From the IMG/VR virus record IMGVR_UViG_3300030104_005222, positions 49,133 to 73,173 of that record: 24,041 bases of DNA; one strand, written 5' to 3'. Numbering within the stretch: the stretch's first letter is position 1; each line of letters starts with the position of its first letter. Positions 15,554-21,602 of the stretch are shown here, piece after piece. This DNA is from a virus. Position numbers and translations under genes: made by a program. The notes beneath the pieces are model-generated. The model saw only the letters and a program-made list of their open reading frames with translations, had not been told where the DNA came from and made no database searches.

Positions 15554-16117
15554 ATGAGTGATGACGTGCAAGACGAACTACCTGACGCTCCAAACGTGGA
15601 CGCGGCCCCAGCAAACCAACCTCTACATATTGTGCCGACATCTGTCGTACCGGCTGGAGAACAAGAGGTAGCAGCAATGCTGGCAGAACAGGCCAGATTC
15701 AATGACGAACCTGAAATGAAAGCTGTTGCAACAAGGCTGTTGGAAGCTGGATATACAGTACACAGTGCGGCACGTCGTCTGGGTCTGCGGTCGTCGACAG
15801 TCTGGTCCTGGTCGAAAGAACCTGCAGTTGCTGCTGCAATCACAAGTGGTGCGGCACGTCGCCGTACGGTGCTTGGACAGGGATTAGAAGAGGCTGCAGA
15901 GCAGGCGTTAGGTACGTTGCTTGAAGTAGCGAACGATGTGGGAGCGCAGCCACGAGATAGGGTGAAGGCGTCAGAGGCAATCTTGGATAGGTGCGGGATT
16001 ACTCCGACCGCTAATGGGCAGAGTGCGGCGGTGGGCGTGACTATTGATGTCGACTTCGATGAACGGTTGGCTCGTATTGTAGCGGGCGCTGGTGTCAAAG
16101 CCGAGACGGAAACCTGA
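15554..16117 (+). CDS. Helix-turn-helix protein, terminase small subunit-like
   Basis: 187 residues. After an acidic, disordered N-terminus of about 45 residues comes an HTH: MKAVATRLLEAGYTVHSAAR then RLGLRSSTVWSWSKEPAVAA (about residues 54-95). A helical region (EEAAEQALGTLLEVANDVGA, then RDRVKASEAILDRCGITPTA) leads to a short beta-like tail, VGVTIDVDFDERLARIV. This order (HTH, helical bundle with kASEAILDR, short tail) is that of phage terminase small subunits and phBC6A51-type HTH proteins, which recognise the packaging site. No large terminase gene follows within the window, so a regulator is also possible. There is only a poor ribosome site; a TAGACT sits 6 bases before the ATG, which would again suit a leaderless start. 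Confidence 0.6.
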   Translation: MSDDVQDELPDAPNVDAAPANQPLHIVPTSVVPAGEQEVAAMLAEQARFNDEPEMKAVATRLLEAGYTVHSAARRLGLRSSTVWSWSKEPAVAAAITSGAARRRTVLGQGLEEAAEQALGTLLEVANDVGAQPRDRVKASEAILDRCGITPTANGQSAAVGVTIDVDFDERLARIVAGAGVKAETET

Positions 16118-16152
16118 AATTAGGATATGATGTTTGGGCACGTGGAGGCATC

Positions 16153-16470
16153 ATGCACGGATCGGGACCGAAGTTAGTCATCATCGCGAAGAAAGAAATG
16201 TTGGGTGAAGAGATGCCGGATTATGACGGCGATTCGTTTCACGAAGCGAAAAAGAAGATGATGAAGGACAAGCCAACAGAAAGTAAGTACCCTGATGAGC
16301 CTCACGCTGCGATGAAGGCGATGGCAGAGGAATTGTACAAGGCTTCTAAACTGCACGCAGGGCAAGCAGATAAGTTGATTGAACTGTGCGAAGAGATGTA
16401 TGGCAAAGATGAAGAGCCATTCGTTGCGTCGGGCCACAATCCTCATGGTAACAAGTCGTCGATGTATTGA
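16153..16470 (+). CDS. Small charged hypothetical protein
   Basis: 105 residues. GTGGAGG lies 5 bases before the ATG, a strong ribosome site. The protein is rich in Lys, Glu and Met: a short strand GPKLVIIAKKEMLGEEM, an acidic patch DYDGDSFHEAKKKMMKDKP, and a helical pair EPHAAMKAMAEELYKASKLH with QADKLIELCEEMYGKDEE. No family recognised. It is the last gene of the rightward operon before the convergent terminator region, 35 bases after the terminase-like gene. Confidence 0.75.
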   Translation: MHGSGPKLVIIAKKEMLGEEMPDYDGDSFHEAKKKMMKDKPTESKYPDEPHAAMKAMAEELYKASKLHAGQADKLIELCEEMYGKDEEPFVASGHNPHGNKSSMY

Positions 16471-16479
16471 TGCGACGGC

Positions 16480-16510
16480 AAAAAAACGCCGGTACAGTAC
16501 CGTGGCCGTT
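16480..16510 (-). terminator. Intrinsic terminator for leftward transcription (distal)
   Basis: On the minus strand the hairpin CGGTAC-T-GTACCG, extended by AACGGCC pairing with GGCGTT, is followed directly by seven T residues (plus-strand A run at 16480-16486). It terminates read-through from the leftward block and lies just after the end of the rightward gene at 16470. Confidence 0.7.
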
Positions 16511-16546
16511 AGTTGAAGACTGAAGACAGAGACTGGAAGTGTGCAT

Positions 16547-16586
16547 AAAAAAAGCCCGCCAGGTAGGAAAGTGACCTGACGAGCTT
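16547..16586 (-). terminator. Intrinsic terminator for leftward transcription (proximal)
   Basis: On the minus strand AAGC-TCG-TCAGGT pairs with ACCTGGCGGGCTT across a 9-base loop, followed by a run of seven T residues (plus-strand A run 16547-16553). It is the first of two tandem terminators after the last leftward gene (ends at 16643). Confidence 0.75.
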
Positions 16587-16609
16587 GGTCCCGAGGGACA
16601 GGAAATCGG

Positions 16610-16627
16610 ACTGACTGTGAAGTCAGT
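16610..16627. repeat. Short perfect hairpin in the convergent junction
   Basis: ACTGACT-GTGA-AGTCAGT is a perfect 7-base stem with a four-base loop. It is not followed by a T run on either strand. A smaller palindrome GTCCC-GA-GGGAC lies at 16588-16599. Together with the two terminators they make 16471-16642 a gene-free, hairpin-rich junction. Confidence 0.5.
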
Positions 16628-16642
16628 TGTATGGTAACGCGA

Positions 16643-16825
16643 TTAACACATGTCGGCTAAATTCATCAGGACAATGTGGTCAGTATCTAAAACGTCATCA
16701 TCAACGGCAACGCCGATATGATTGATTGGTAGGTACTCGTGCTCATAAAGGAAGGTCACGTTTTGGGTTAGCTGCTCTGGTGTTAATGACTGTGAAAGGT
16801 TGTCGATGAGTTCATGGTAGGTCAT
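16643..16825 (-). CDS. Small acidic hypothetical protein
   Basis: 60 residues, MTYHELIDNLSQSLTPEQLT... ending VLMNLADMC. Acidic, with a hydrophobic mid-section YLPINHIGVAVDDDVLDTDH. AGGT stands about 6 bases before the ATG. It is the last leftward gene before the tandem terminators and 16 bases after the cysteine-rich gene. The pattern HELIDNLSQSLTPEQL recalls small helical phage proteins, but no family can be named. Confidence 0.65.
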   Translation of the reverse strand: MTYHELIDNLSQSLTPEQLTQNVTFLYEHEYLPINHIGVAVDDDVLDTDHIVLMNLADMC

Positions 16826-16841
16826 GTGTTACCTGGTTCGT

Positions 16842-17540
16842 TTAGTGGATTAGGAAGCCGACGATGGGTGGTGCGTTTTCGTCTTTGGGATTGCACCAAC
16901 CGCATGTGTTGCAGTCTTTGTCGGAAACTTGTGCGGGGCACAAATGGACTGTGCGACCCTCGGGAGTGGTGTAGCGTTCGCCGTTCCACTCAGGGATTGA
17001 AGATAGTGATGCGCGTTTTGACCCTGGTGTCTTGCGGTCTGTGATAGTTACGGCGGCGTGCCATCCGGAAGATACGGCCTTGTCGGCGCGAGCGAGGGTG
17101 TCGACGGATGCCATTGCCAGGTACTTGAGGTGACGTGCGCGTGTGTCGAAGAAGTGGGTGTAGATTAGTAGGCCGCGCATTCCTGCGCGGCGCACTTTTT
17201 TGTGCCAGGATTCGACCGTGTCTCGGGGGAAGATACATGGGTCACCACCGACGGCGGCACGGACATAGCGTGCAGTGTTGCGAGAATGCTGTAGAGCGTA
17301 GTCAAGCGTGTATTGGGTGGGGTGTTGTGCGGCACGGCGTTGCATGGATGCTTGGGCACCGGTTGCCTGGCCGTTCCAGAAGTAGCAACCACCACCTTTG
17401 CCTGTGCGTTTGTTTCGTCGACGTAGTGGGCATCCTTTGCAGGAAGACTCTGTCTCGTCGCGAGTTGCACCGACGTATCCTTGAGGTATGGGGCCGGTCT
17501 TCGTGTTGCGTGAGTCGGGACGCCATAGCATTGTTGGCAT
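16842..17540 (-). CDS. Cysteine-rich phage protein of the CxxCPLxxx...CY type
   Basis: 232 residues. The N-terminus NTKTGPIPQGYVGATRDETE is followed by SSCKGCPLRRRNKRTGKGGG and CYFWNGQATG. The C-terminus has HLCPAQVSDKDCNTCGWCNP. Phages carry a recurring family with this beginning (NxKTGxIPxxY...C..CPL...CY...G), usually called a hypothetical protein; I recognise the pattern but not a function. Cysteines at both ends could bind zinc or an Fe-S cluster across the fold. The middle has a histidine/tryptophan-rich stretch (FPRDTVESWHKKVRRAG) and GLLIYTHFFDTRARHLKYLA. The ATG follows AGGAGCCCACC closely. It lies 9 bases after the gene at 17550. Confidence 0.75.
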   Translation of the reverse strand: MPTMLWRPDSRNTKTGPIPQGYVGATRDETESSCKGCPLRRRNKRTGKGGGCYFWNGQATGAQASMQRRAAQHPTQYTLDYALQHSRNTARYVRAAVGGDPCIFPRDTVESWHKKVRRAGMRGLLIYTHFFDTRARHLKYLAMASVDTLARADKAVSSGWHAAVTITDRKTPGSKRASLSSIPEWNGERYTTPEGRTVHLCPAQVSDKDCNTCGWCNPKDENAPPIVGFLIH

Positions 17541-17549
17541 GGTGGGCTC

Positions 17550-17882
17550 CTATATGTCTTCGCGTGGTGGGGGGCCGTTGTGTATGGTGCGTATTTGGGG
17601 ATCATCGTTGAGGGCTTGAGCCAGGCGGGATTGTGGTTCGACTGGAGGTTGGTTGACGTCACCGTTGATGCTGAAAGGATTGAACGGTTGTCGTGTTGCG
17701 TAGTCTTGTAGCACCATGCCAATGACACTCTTCAAACCATCAAGGCGTAGTTGTTCTTCTTCAAGGCATGAGCGAACCTCGTCGTAGGTAGCGTCGGCTG
17801 TGTCACAATAGACCTGGGTTTTGGTGCGAGATTCGACTGCGATTCGGTAGGCTTGGATTTGGTCGTGGATCATGTGGAGCAT
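17550..17882 (-). CDS. Hypothetical helical protein
   Basis: 110 residues from the ATG at 17882, MLHMIHDQIQAYRIAVESRT. This start lies 4 bases after the stop of the upstream gene; a longer frame upstream would overlap that gene entirely, so I reject it. The protein has a long amphipathic helix (DEVRSCLEEEQLRLDGLKSV) and a proline-rich tail QPPVEPQSRLAQALNDD...GPPPREDI. The ribosome site is weak (GGTAA), suggesting coupling to the upstream gene. No family recognised. Confidence 0.65.
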   Translation of the reverse strand: MLHMIHDQIQAYRIAVESRTKTQVYCDTADATYDEVRSCLEEEQLRLDGLKSVIGMVLQDYATRQPFNPFSINGDVNQPPVEPQSRLAQALNDDPQIRTIHNGPPPREDI

Positions 17883-17886
17883 TGGG

Positions 17887-18141
17887 TTACCAGATAGTTT
17901 TGTAGGTTGGCATTGGAAGATGGTCGTCACCCAGTGCTTCTCGAGTGACGTCGTAGTAGGTGTTTTCCCAGTCGTCGGGAAGTGAGCCGGCACCTTTTGG
18001 CATGATTAGTTGTATGACTTGGATAGCGTCGGAGAACCACATACCGGCGCGCATTAGGCGGGCGACGGCGTATTGGTAGAAGAATACGTGGTTCGGTTGC
18101 AGGTCACGGGTTCGGCCCTTGAGCAGGTCATTGCGTTGCAT
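17887..18141 (-). CDS. Hypothetical protein
   Basis: 84 residues, MQRNDLLKGRTRDLQPNHVF...YKTIW. The hydrophobic central part, FFYQYAVARLMRAGMWFSDA then IQVIQLIMPKGAG, is amphipathic rather than a clear membrane segment. The C-terminus WENTYYDVTREALGDDHLP is acidic. GAGG lies 5 bases before the ATG. Its first 14 bases overlap the end of the gene upstream (18128-18481), consistent with a coupled leftward operon. No family recognised. Confidence 0.7.
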   Translation of the reverse strand: MQRNDLLKGRTRDLQPNHVFFYQYAVARLMRAGMWFSDAIQVIQLIMPKGAGSLPDDWENTYYDVTREALGDDHLPMPTYKTIW

Positions 18142-18481
18142 CGGAGCCTCGGTTGATTGGGTGGATGTAGATCATGACGTCCTCGATGGTGCACAGTTCT
18201 TTGTCGATTGCGGCCTGCATTATTTGCTGATGGCTTAGGGTTTCGTCGTACGTGGGGAAGTCGCGTATATCGAAGTTGTGTACGCTGGTTGGGTCACCCC
18301 ATGAATCAAGGCCGTCTCCAAGCGTGTACCAGTAGGTGAGGCGGTTGTTTGGGTCGTCGTCTTTGTAGCAGTGATAGACCTTGATGTACTGTAGGTGTTT
18401 GTACAGAGCGCGTTTGAACTGTACGAAGTGGTGACATTTGAAGGCCAACTCGGGTGGTATCCATTTTGTTTCCCACGGCAT
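18128..18481 (-). CDS. Hypothetical aromatic-rich protein
   Basis: 117 residues, MPWETKWIPPELAFKCHHFV... Rich in Tyr, His and Trp: FKRALYKHLQYIKVYHCYKD, RLTYWYTLGDGLDSWGDP, then a C-terminal helix SHQQIMQAAIDKELCTIEDV. It starts with a one-base overlap (TAATG) with the stop of the upstream gene. Cysteines at CHH and HCY could bind a metal, but the spacing does not match a known finger. No family recognised. Confidence 0.72.
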   Translation of the reverse strand: MPWETKWIPPELAFKCHHFVQFKRALYKHLQYIKVYHCYKDDDPNNRLTYWYTLGDGLDSWGDPTSVHNFDIRDFPTYDETLSHQQIMQAAIDKELCTIEDVMIYIHPINRGSDATQ

Positions 18482-18702
18482 TAGGACAAACGCTTTTGCA
18501 GTTCAAGTTCGCAGCATGTAAGTAACCACTGAAGCTGCTCGTTTGTAAACATAGTCAGTTGATCCTGGTAAATCGTTACTTCAGCTTCGGCATCGAAGTC
18601 TGTAATTTCGACATGGGCTATATCGTTTTCGATGGAGAGTTCTACGTCGGCGCTGGAGATGAATACGCCGTGGGTGAATGTGATGCTGGATGGTTTGGTC
18701 AC
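18481..18702 (-). CDS. Small acidic hypothetical protein (GTG start)
   Basis: 73 residues from a GTG at 18702, MTKPSSITFTHGVFISSADV. It is beta-rich and acidic in the first two thirds (VELSIENDIAHVEITDFDAE, then AEVTIYQDQLTMF) and helical at the end (NEQLQWLLTCCELELQKRLS). AAGG lies about 8 bases upstream inside the preceding gene's end. It is 4 bases after that gene and overlaps the next by one base. No family recognised. Confidence 0.7.
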   Translation of the reverse strand: MTKPSSITFTHGVFISSADVELSIENDIAHVEITDFDAEAEVTIYQDQLTMFTNEQLQWLLTCCELELQKRLS

Positions 18703-18706
18703 TGGA

Positions 18707-19150
18707 TCAGCCTTGGGTGATTACGCGTAGGCCGCGTGTTGTTTCTGGGATGGCGGTTGTAGTTGTGTCGTAGTCTTCGATGATTAGTTCACCGTCGAAC
18801 TGTGTGCTGCCGGTACGTGGGATCTCACGGTAGGGCATGATTTGTTCGATACGGTGGTCAAACCATCCGTGGTCGGCGTGTTCGAAACGGCCCTTGCGAA
18901 TGTCGGTGAGGTTGTCTAAGAGTGCTGTGTATTGGGAGGGGGTGAGGCGGTCGAGCAGGTAACGTACGATGTGTGCACTGCCGCTGTCGTTGCGGCGTTT
19001 GGTGACACCGGCCTTGCCTCGACGTACTACGCCGAGAAGGGTGCATGTCACCTCGACTGGGTAGGTGCCTGCGTCGAGGTCGGCCTTGAAGTGGGAGGCG
19101 TTTTTACCTTGGTTGAATTTTTGTAGGGCGATGGTGGTAATCGGGTCCAT
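18707..19150 (-). CDS. Hypothetical protein
   Basis: 147 residues from the ATG at 19150, MDPITTIALQKFNQGKNASH. TAGGA stands about 6 bases upstream, and the frame further upstream is proline/threonine-rich and overlaps the next gene, so I take this start. A beta-like section reads FKADLDAGTYPVEVTCTLLG then VVRRGKAGVTKRRND. It is followed by a helical part (YLLDRLTPSQYTALLDNLTD) and a C-terminal section ELIIEDYDTTTTAIPETTRG. The early KADLDAGTYPVEVTCTLLGV resembles the start of OB-like phage accessory proteins, but the match is not strong. Confidence 0.68.
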   Translation of the reverse strand: MDPITTIALQKFNQGKNASHFKADLDAGTYPVEVTCTLLGVVRRGKAGVTKRRNDSGSAHIVRYLLDRLTPSQYTALLDNLTDIRKGRFEHADHGWFDHRIEQIMPYREIPRTGSTQFDGELIIEDYDTTTTAIPETTRGLRVITQG

Positions 19151-19157
19151 GGGAATC

Positions 19158-19535
19158 CTATAGTACTGCGACTCGAGGGCCGTAGAAGTTGTGGGTTGCG
19201 TGGTAGGTTGTTGATAAGCGGGCGAAGTCGGACTCGTACACGGGAGTTTTAGTGCCGAGGGTGACGAAGGAATCGTATTCGTATGGGTCATAGATGATAC
19301 GTTTGTAGTCGTGGTCGTTTGGGTGAGGTGTCGACTGGTCGGAGGTCAGTAGTGTTCCGCGTGCGAAAGCGTGTACGTTCTTGCGGCGGGTTTTTAGTAC
19401 GCGAGCACGACCGCCTGGTTGAACGACCCACTTGATGTCACGTAATAAAACAAACTGTGTGTGGTCGATGACCTTGCCTTTGTGGCGTACACTGAAGCAG
19501 TTTTTGTTTAGGTTCCAATAGACTTCAACTTTCAT
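19158..19535 (-). CDS. Hypothetical basic protein
   Basis: 125 residues from the ATG at 19535, MKVEVYWNLNKNCFSVRHKG. GGAG lies 5 bases upstream, and the ATG overlaps the previous stop as ATGA. The start KVEVYWNLNKNCFSVRHKGK and the block VLLRDIKWVVQPGGRARVLK resemble a recurrent small phage family (K-VYWNLHKxxxSVR..GKV), known only as hypothetical. The latter half is Tyr/Thr-rich (KRIIYDPYEYDSFVTLGTK, STTYHATHNFYGPRVAVL). Family recognition is moderate; no function can be given. Confidence 0.72.
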   Translation of the reverse strand: MKVEVYWNLNKNCFSVRHKGKVIDHTQFVLLRDIKWVVQPGGRARVLKTRRKNVHAFARGTLLTSDQSTPHPNDHDYKRIIYDPYEYDSFVTLGTKTPVYESDFARLSTTYHATHNFYGPRVAVL

Positions 19536-19702
19536 TTCAACTCCAGTATTGATTCGATCCATTGTTTTTGTTGGGTGTCGATGATTAGCGAGCAGAGTGT
19601 GTCGACCTCGGTCTGGATCAATTCGGTGTGACGTTTGCCTATTTCTTCGTCTATGGTTTTTACGTGAGTTAGCATGGCATCGAGTATTGCTTCGTAGTTC
19701 AT
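19532..19702 (-). CDS. Small helical hypothetical protein
   Basis: 56 residues, MNYEAILDAMLTHVKTIDEE... ending WIESILELK. Entirely helical and acidic. Both ends use ATGA four-base overlaps with the neighbouring genes (19535 and 19702), which is the main reason to accept it. It has no clear ribosome site of its own, so it is probably translated by coupling. No family recognised. Confidence 0.65.
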   Translation of the reverse strand: MNYEAILDAMLTHVKTIDEEIGKRHTELIQTEVDTLCSLIIDTQQKQWIESILELK

Positions 19703-19833
19703 GGTTTCGTCGTGCGAAAGGCGTCACGTAGAAGATCCCAATCGATATCATTCATGGTTCCTCCGTCTTCGGATGCAATCAGTACGTGCTCGATTACAGA
19801 ACGTAGGTATGAAATAGTTTGTTGTGGTGTCAT
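19699..19833 (-). CDS. Very small hypothetical protein
   Basis: 44 residues from the ATG at 19833, MTPQQTISYLRSVIEHVLIA. AAGGAG lies 6 bases upstream, a strong site. It starts in an ATGA overlap with the zinc-finger gene and ends in an ATGA overlap with the next gene. The sequence is helical and acidic, ending WDLLRDAFRTTKP. The frame upstream of this ATG lies antisense to nothing but overlaps the zinc-finger gene, so the short form is preferred. Confidence 0.62.
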   Translation of the reverse strand: MTPQQTISYLRSVIEHVLIASEDGGTMNDIDWDLLRDAFRTTKP

Positions 19834-20030
19834 GATTGATCTCCTTCGTAGCATTCGGCGCATACAATTTCGTCGTCGAGTGGTGGGTGGGTTTCGCATA
19901 GGTGACACAACTCAGAGTACATGCATTCGCGGCACAGCCAGCCGTTGCCTGTTTCGGTACGGTTGATGAACAAGCCGCTTCCAGGTGTGGTGTTTTGTTT
20001 GCATTCTACGCATAGGTCGATGGTGGCCAT
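19830..20030 (-). CDS. Small zinc-finger-like protein
   Basis: 66 residues with four CxxC pairs: CVEC (7-10), CREC, CHLC and CAEC. The order is MATIDLCVECKQNTT, GWLCRECMYSELCHLCETHP and EIVCAECYEGDQS. This suggests two treble-clef or RING-like zinc sites. GGAG is about 6 bases before the ATG. It is the first protein gene after the tRNA in the direction of transcription and is coupled by ATGA to the gene at 19699. A protein- or nucleic-acid-binding adaptor role is plausible; no family is assigned. Confidence 0.78.
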   Translation of the reverse strand: MATIDLCVECKQNTTPGSGLFINRTETGNGWLCRECMYSELCHLCETHPPLDDEIVCAECYEGDQS

Positions 20031-20043
20031 GGATGCTCCAGGA

Positions 20044-20130
20044 TGGTGCTTGAGGCGGGACTCGAACCCGCATGGCTGTGATGCCGGGAGATTTTAAGTC
20101 TCCTGTGTCTACCGGTTCCACCACTCAAGC
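20044..20130 (-). tRNA. tRNA-Leu (anticodon UAA), CCA encoded
   Basis: The minus strand folds as a type II tRNA. The acceptor arms are GCTTGAG and CTCAAGC (7 pairs), and the D-arm region includes GGTGGAACCGGTAGACAC. The anticodon stem GGAGA/TCTCC encloses loop CTTAAAA (anticodon TAA). A long variable arm has a GGC/GCC stem, and the T arm is GCGGGTTCGAGTCCCGC. The discriminator A is followed by an encoded CCA (20044-20046). It reads TTA and TTG leucine codons. It is transcribed with the leftward small-gene block, between a repeat-rich gap and the zinc-finger gene. Confidence 0.95.
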
Positions 20131-20132
20131 AT

Positions 20133-20240
20133 GTGAAGGGGAGTGGGTTGGTCTGGCAAGGCGAGGTTGGGGTTGAGGTGAAAGAAGAAAAGTGTGGGGT
20201 GAAGGGGAATGGCCTGGGTTGGTCTGGCGAGTCGAGGAAT
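20133..20240 (-). repeat. Direct repeats in a C-rich, G-poor untranslated gap
   Basis: The gap 20131-20301 between the RAMP-like gene and the tRNA holds two direct repeat units, given as plus strand. GTGAAGGGGA occurs at 20133-20142 and 20199-20208, and GGGTTGGTCTGGC at 20145-20157 and 20216-20228. AAAGTGTGG lies between them. On the transcribed minus strand this is rich in C and U and very poor in G. A related pair lies at 21473-21602. An inverted pair GCCAGG/CCTGGC lies at 20268-20290, just after the RAMP-like gene. No open frame of value is seen in the gap. Confidence 0.65.
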
Positions 20241-20301
20241 GTTACGGTAGGGTGCGGGCCGAGAGGTGCCAGGTTGTTATGGTGCCTGGCTCACCGAAAG
20301 T

Positions 20302-20922
20302 TTATGCAGCCTTGCGTTTGGGGTACTTGCCTTTGGCGTCTTGGACCTCAACGCTGAAGCGACCGAAGCCGTAGCCACGACTTGCTCCAATGCCACAGAA
20401 GTTTCCTGACTGGGTGATGAAGTGGATGATGTCATCGCGGTTCATCTTGTCGTTGCCGGAGTAGTTGATTGTAAATTCGCAGGACCATTCGGGTACGATT
20501 GCACGAGTGGTGGGCACTTGTACCATGCCGCTCTTCATGATCGAATCGTATCGATAACGAGGATCGTTTGCGATTTCGTCGAGGTCGTCGGAACCACCGT
20601 GGATGAGCTTGGCTGGACCGGCGATGATGGCGTAACGTTTACAGTTAGCTCCCATGCGGTCAAGCTTTGCACCGTCAATAAAGGCGGCGCGCAAGTTAGC
20701 GGCGGGGATATAAAGACCGAGTTCCTTATTCCAATAAAGACCGGCTTTGACACGTAGGATGGACTGTTTTTCAAGGATTGCGTCGACGTCTGCGCCTTTG
20801 CGCTTGGAGGCCTTGTGCAATTCCTTGAGCCGCTTGGCGTATTCGTTGCGGGGATCGGCAGTCTGGTTGTTGTCCATCATGAGAGGCCCGCGTCCGGTGA
20901 TACGAAATGTAATTGATTTCAT
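20302..20922 (-). CDS. RAMP/Cas7-like phage protein
   Basis: 206 residues. The N-terminal strand and loop ITFRITGRGPLMMDNNQTAD (4-23) is followed by NEYAKRLKELHKASKRKG. Then come LYWNKELGLYIPAANLRAAF (62-81), RTRAIVPEWSCEF-like strands around 138-150, and a C-terminal glycine-rich loop GIGASRGYGFGRFSVEV (177-193). IPAANLRAAF recalls the IPGSSLKGAlR of CRISPR RAMP proteins, and the G.G..RGYGFGRF loop recalls the RAMP glycine-rich loop. A family of phage proteins with this plan (PLxM.N..ADP...Y.P..NL..A...GAK...GlG..R..fGrF) is widespread and unnamed. No cas gene or repeat array is nearby. GGAG lies 7 bases before the ATG. An RNA- or DNA-binding role is an inference from the fold resemblance. 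Confidence 0.75.
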   Translation of the reverse strand: MKSITFRITGRGPLMMDNNQTADPRNEYAKRLKELHKASKRKGADVDAILEKQSILRVKAGLYWNKELGLYIPAANLRAAFIDGAKLDRMGANCKRYAIIAGPAKLIHGGSDDLDEIANDPRYRYDSIMKSGMVQVPTTRAIVPEWSCEFTINYSGNDKMNRDDIIHFITQSGNFCGIGASRGYGFGRFSVEVQDAKGKYPKRKAA

Positions 20923-20925
20923 GGG

Positions 20926-21462
20926 TTACTCCGAGAAAGTTTGGTCGGGGATGATGATGTTGGGTTTGGTCTCGAGTGTGATCCGTTCGCGTGCGGCGTC
21001 ACGCATTGCCTGTTGGGCGGACCCCTCAAGTGCACCGAGGCGAACCTGGTGATTGATTTTGCGGCGACGTTCCTGCATGTCGAGGTCGGAGTCGCGAGTC
21101 TTTTCGAGGATGCGGGAGCTTTTGCGGATCGCTTTGACGATGTCACGGGTAGCGGTGGTTGAAGCGTAGTCAATGTTCTCGGCGGGGCGAAGGATCTCAA
21201 AGCCATAGCCGTAGACGGTGCGAGGGAAACGTCCGGTCTCTTCGAGGATGCGTTCGCGCCATGTCTCGCGCAGGTACATTAGGTTTAGGGACCATGACTG
21301 ATGATCGGCGACTGGTTGGTCGTCAGTTGGTGGAGTCAACTGGGACATTGCGATGAGGTCATCGCTGCTGAGTGTGTAGCTGTCGGGTTGTGATTGTAAG
21401 AGTTCGGTGGTTGCCGATACGGCAAGCTCGATAGCGGTGGTTACTTGGCTTTGGGTGTACAT
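20926..21462 (-). CDS. Hypothetical regulator-like helical protein
   Basis: 178 residues from the ATG at 21462, MYTQSQVTTAIELAVSATTE. A middle section, WRERILEETGRFPRTVYGYG then FEILRPAENIDYASTTATRD, is followed by basic helices IVKAIRKSSRILEKTRDSDL and ERRRKINHQVRLGALEGSAQ. The GYGFEILRPAEN...IVKAIRK section matches a recurrent phage family, usually next to regulators, whose function I cannot name. The ribosome site is weak (GGA 6 bases upstream). The upstream in-frame extension is a proline/serine-rich translation of the repeat gap, so I reject it. It ends 3 bases before the RAMP-like gene; the two are almost certainly co-expressed. Confidence 0.7.
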   Translation of the reverse strand: MYTQSQVTTAIELAVSATTELLQSQPDSYTLSSDDLIAMSQLTPPTDDQPVADHQSWSLNLMYLRETWRERILEETGRFPRTVYGYGFEILRPAENIDYASTTATRDIVKAIRKSSRILEKTRDSDLDMQERRRKINHQVRLGALEGSAQQAMRDAARERITLETKPNIIIPDQTFSE

Positions 21463-21472
21463 GAGTATCCAT

Positions 21473-21602
21473 GGTTGGGGTGATAAAAAGTGTGGTAGGG
21501 AAAGGTCTGAGCTGAGTAGGACAGGATAGGTGTGTGCTGGTTCGAGGCGGAGAGAAAGAAAGTGTGGGTGGGTGTGGGAAGGTCTGGGCTGGCACGAGGT
21601 GG
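21473..21602 (-). repeat. Second C-rich, G-poor repeat pair in an untranslated gap
   Basis: The gap 21463-21651 holds two diverged units, given as plus strand: AAAAGTGTGG (21486-21495) followed by GGTCTGAGCTG (21504-21514), and AAAGAAAGTGTGGG (21555-21568) followed by GGTCTGGGCTGGC (21581-21593). The same order, AAAGTGTGG then GGTCTGG, occurs at 20181-20228. An inverted pair GCAGGGT/ACCCTGC surrounds 21608-21639. On the transcribed strand the gap is C/U-rich and G-poor, like the gap at 20131-20301. No protein frame is credible. Confidence 0.6.

Noticed and set aside
15160-16098. 312-residue minus-strand open frame
   Set aside because: It is antisense to the end of the DUF927 gene and the terminase-like gene, has Ser/Ala/Thr/Pro-rich shadow composition, and no ribosome site; the plus-strand genes carry clear motifs.
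19912-20124. 70-residue minus-strand frame beginning MVEPVDTGDLKSPGITAMRV
   Set aside because: It is a translation of the tRNA-Leu gene; this peptide pattern is the familiar artefact of reading a tRNA as protein.
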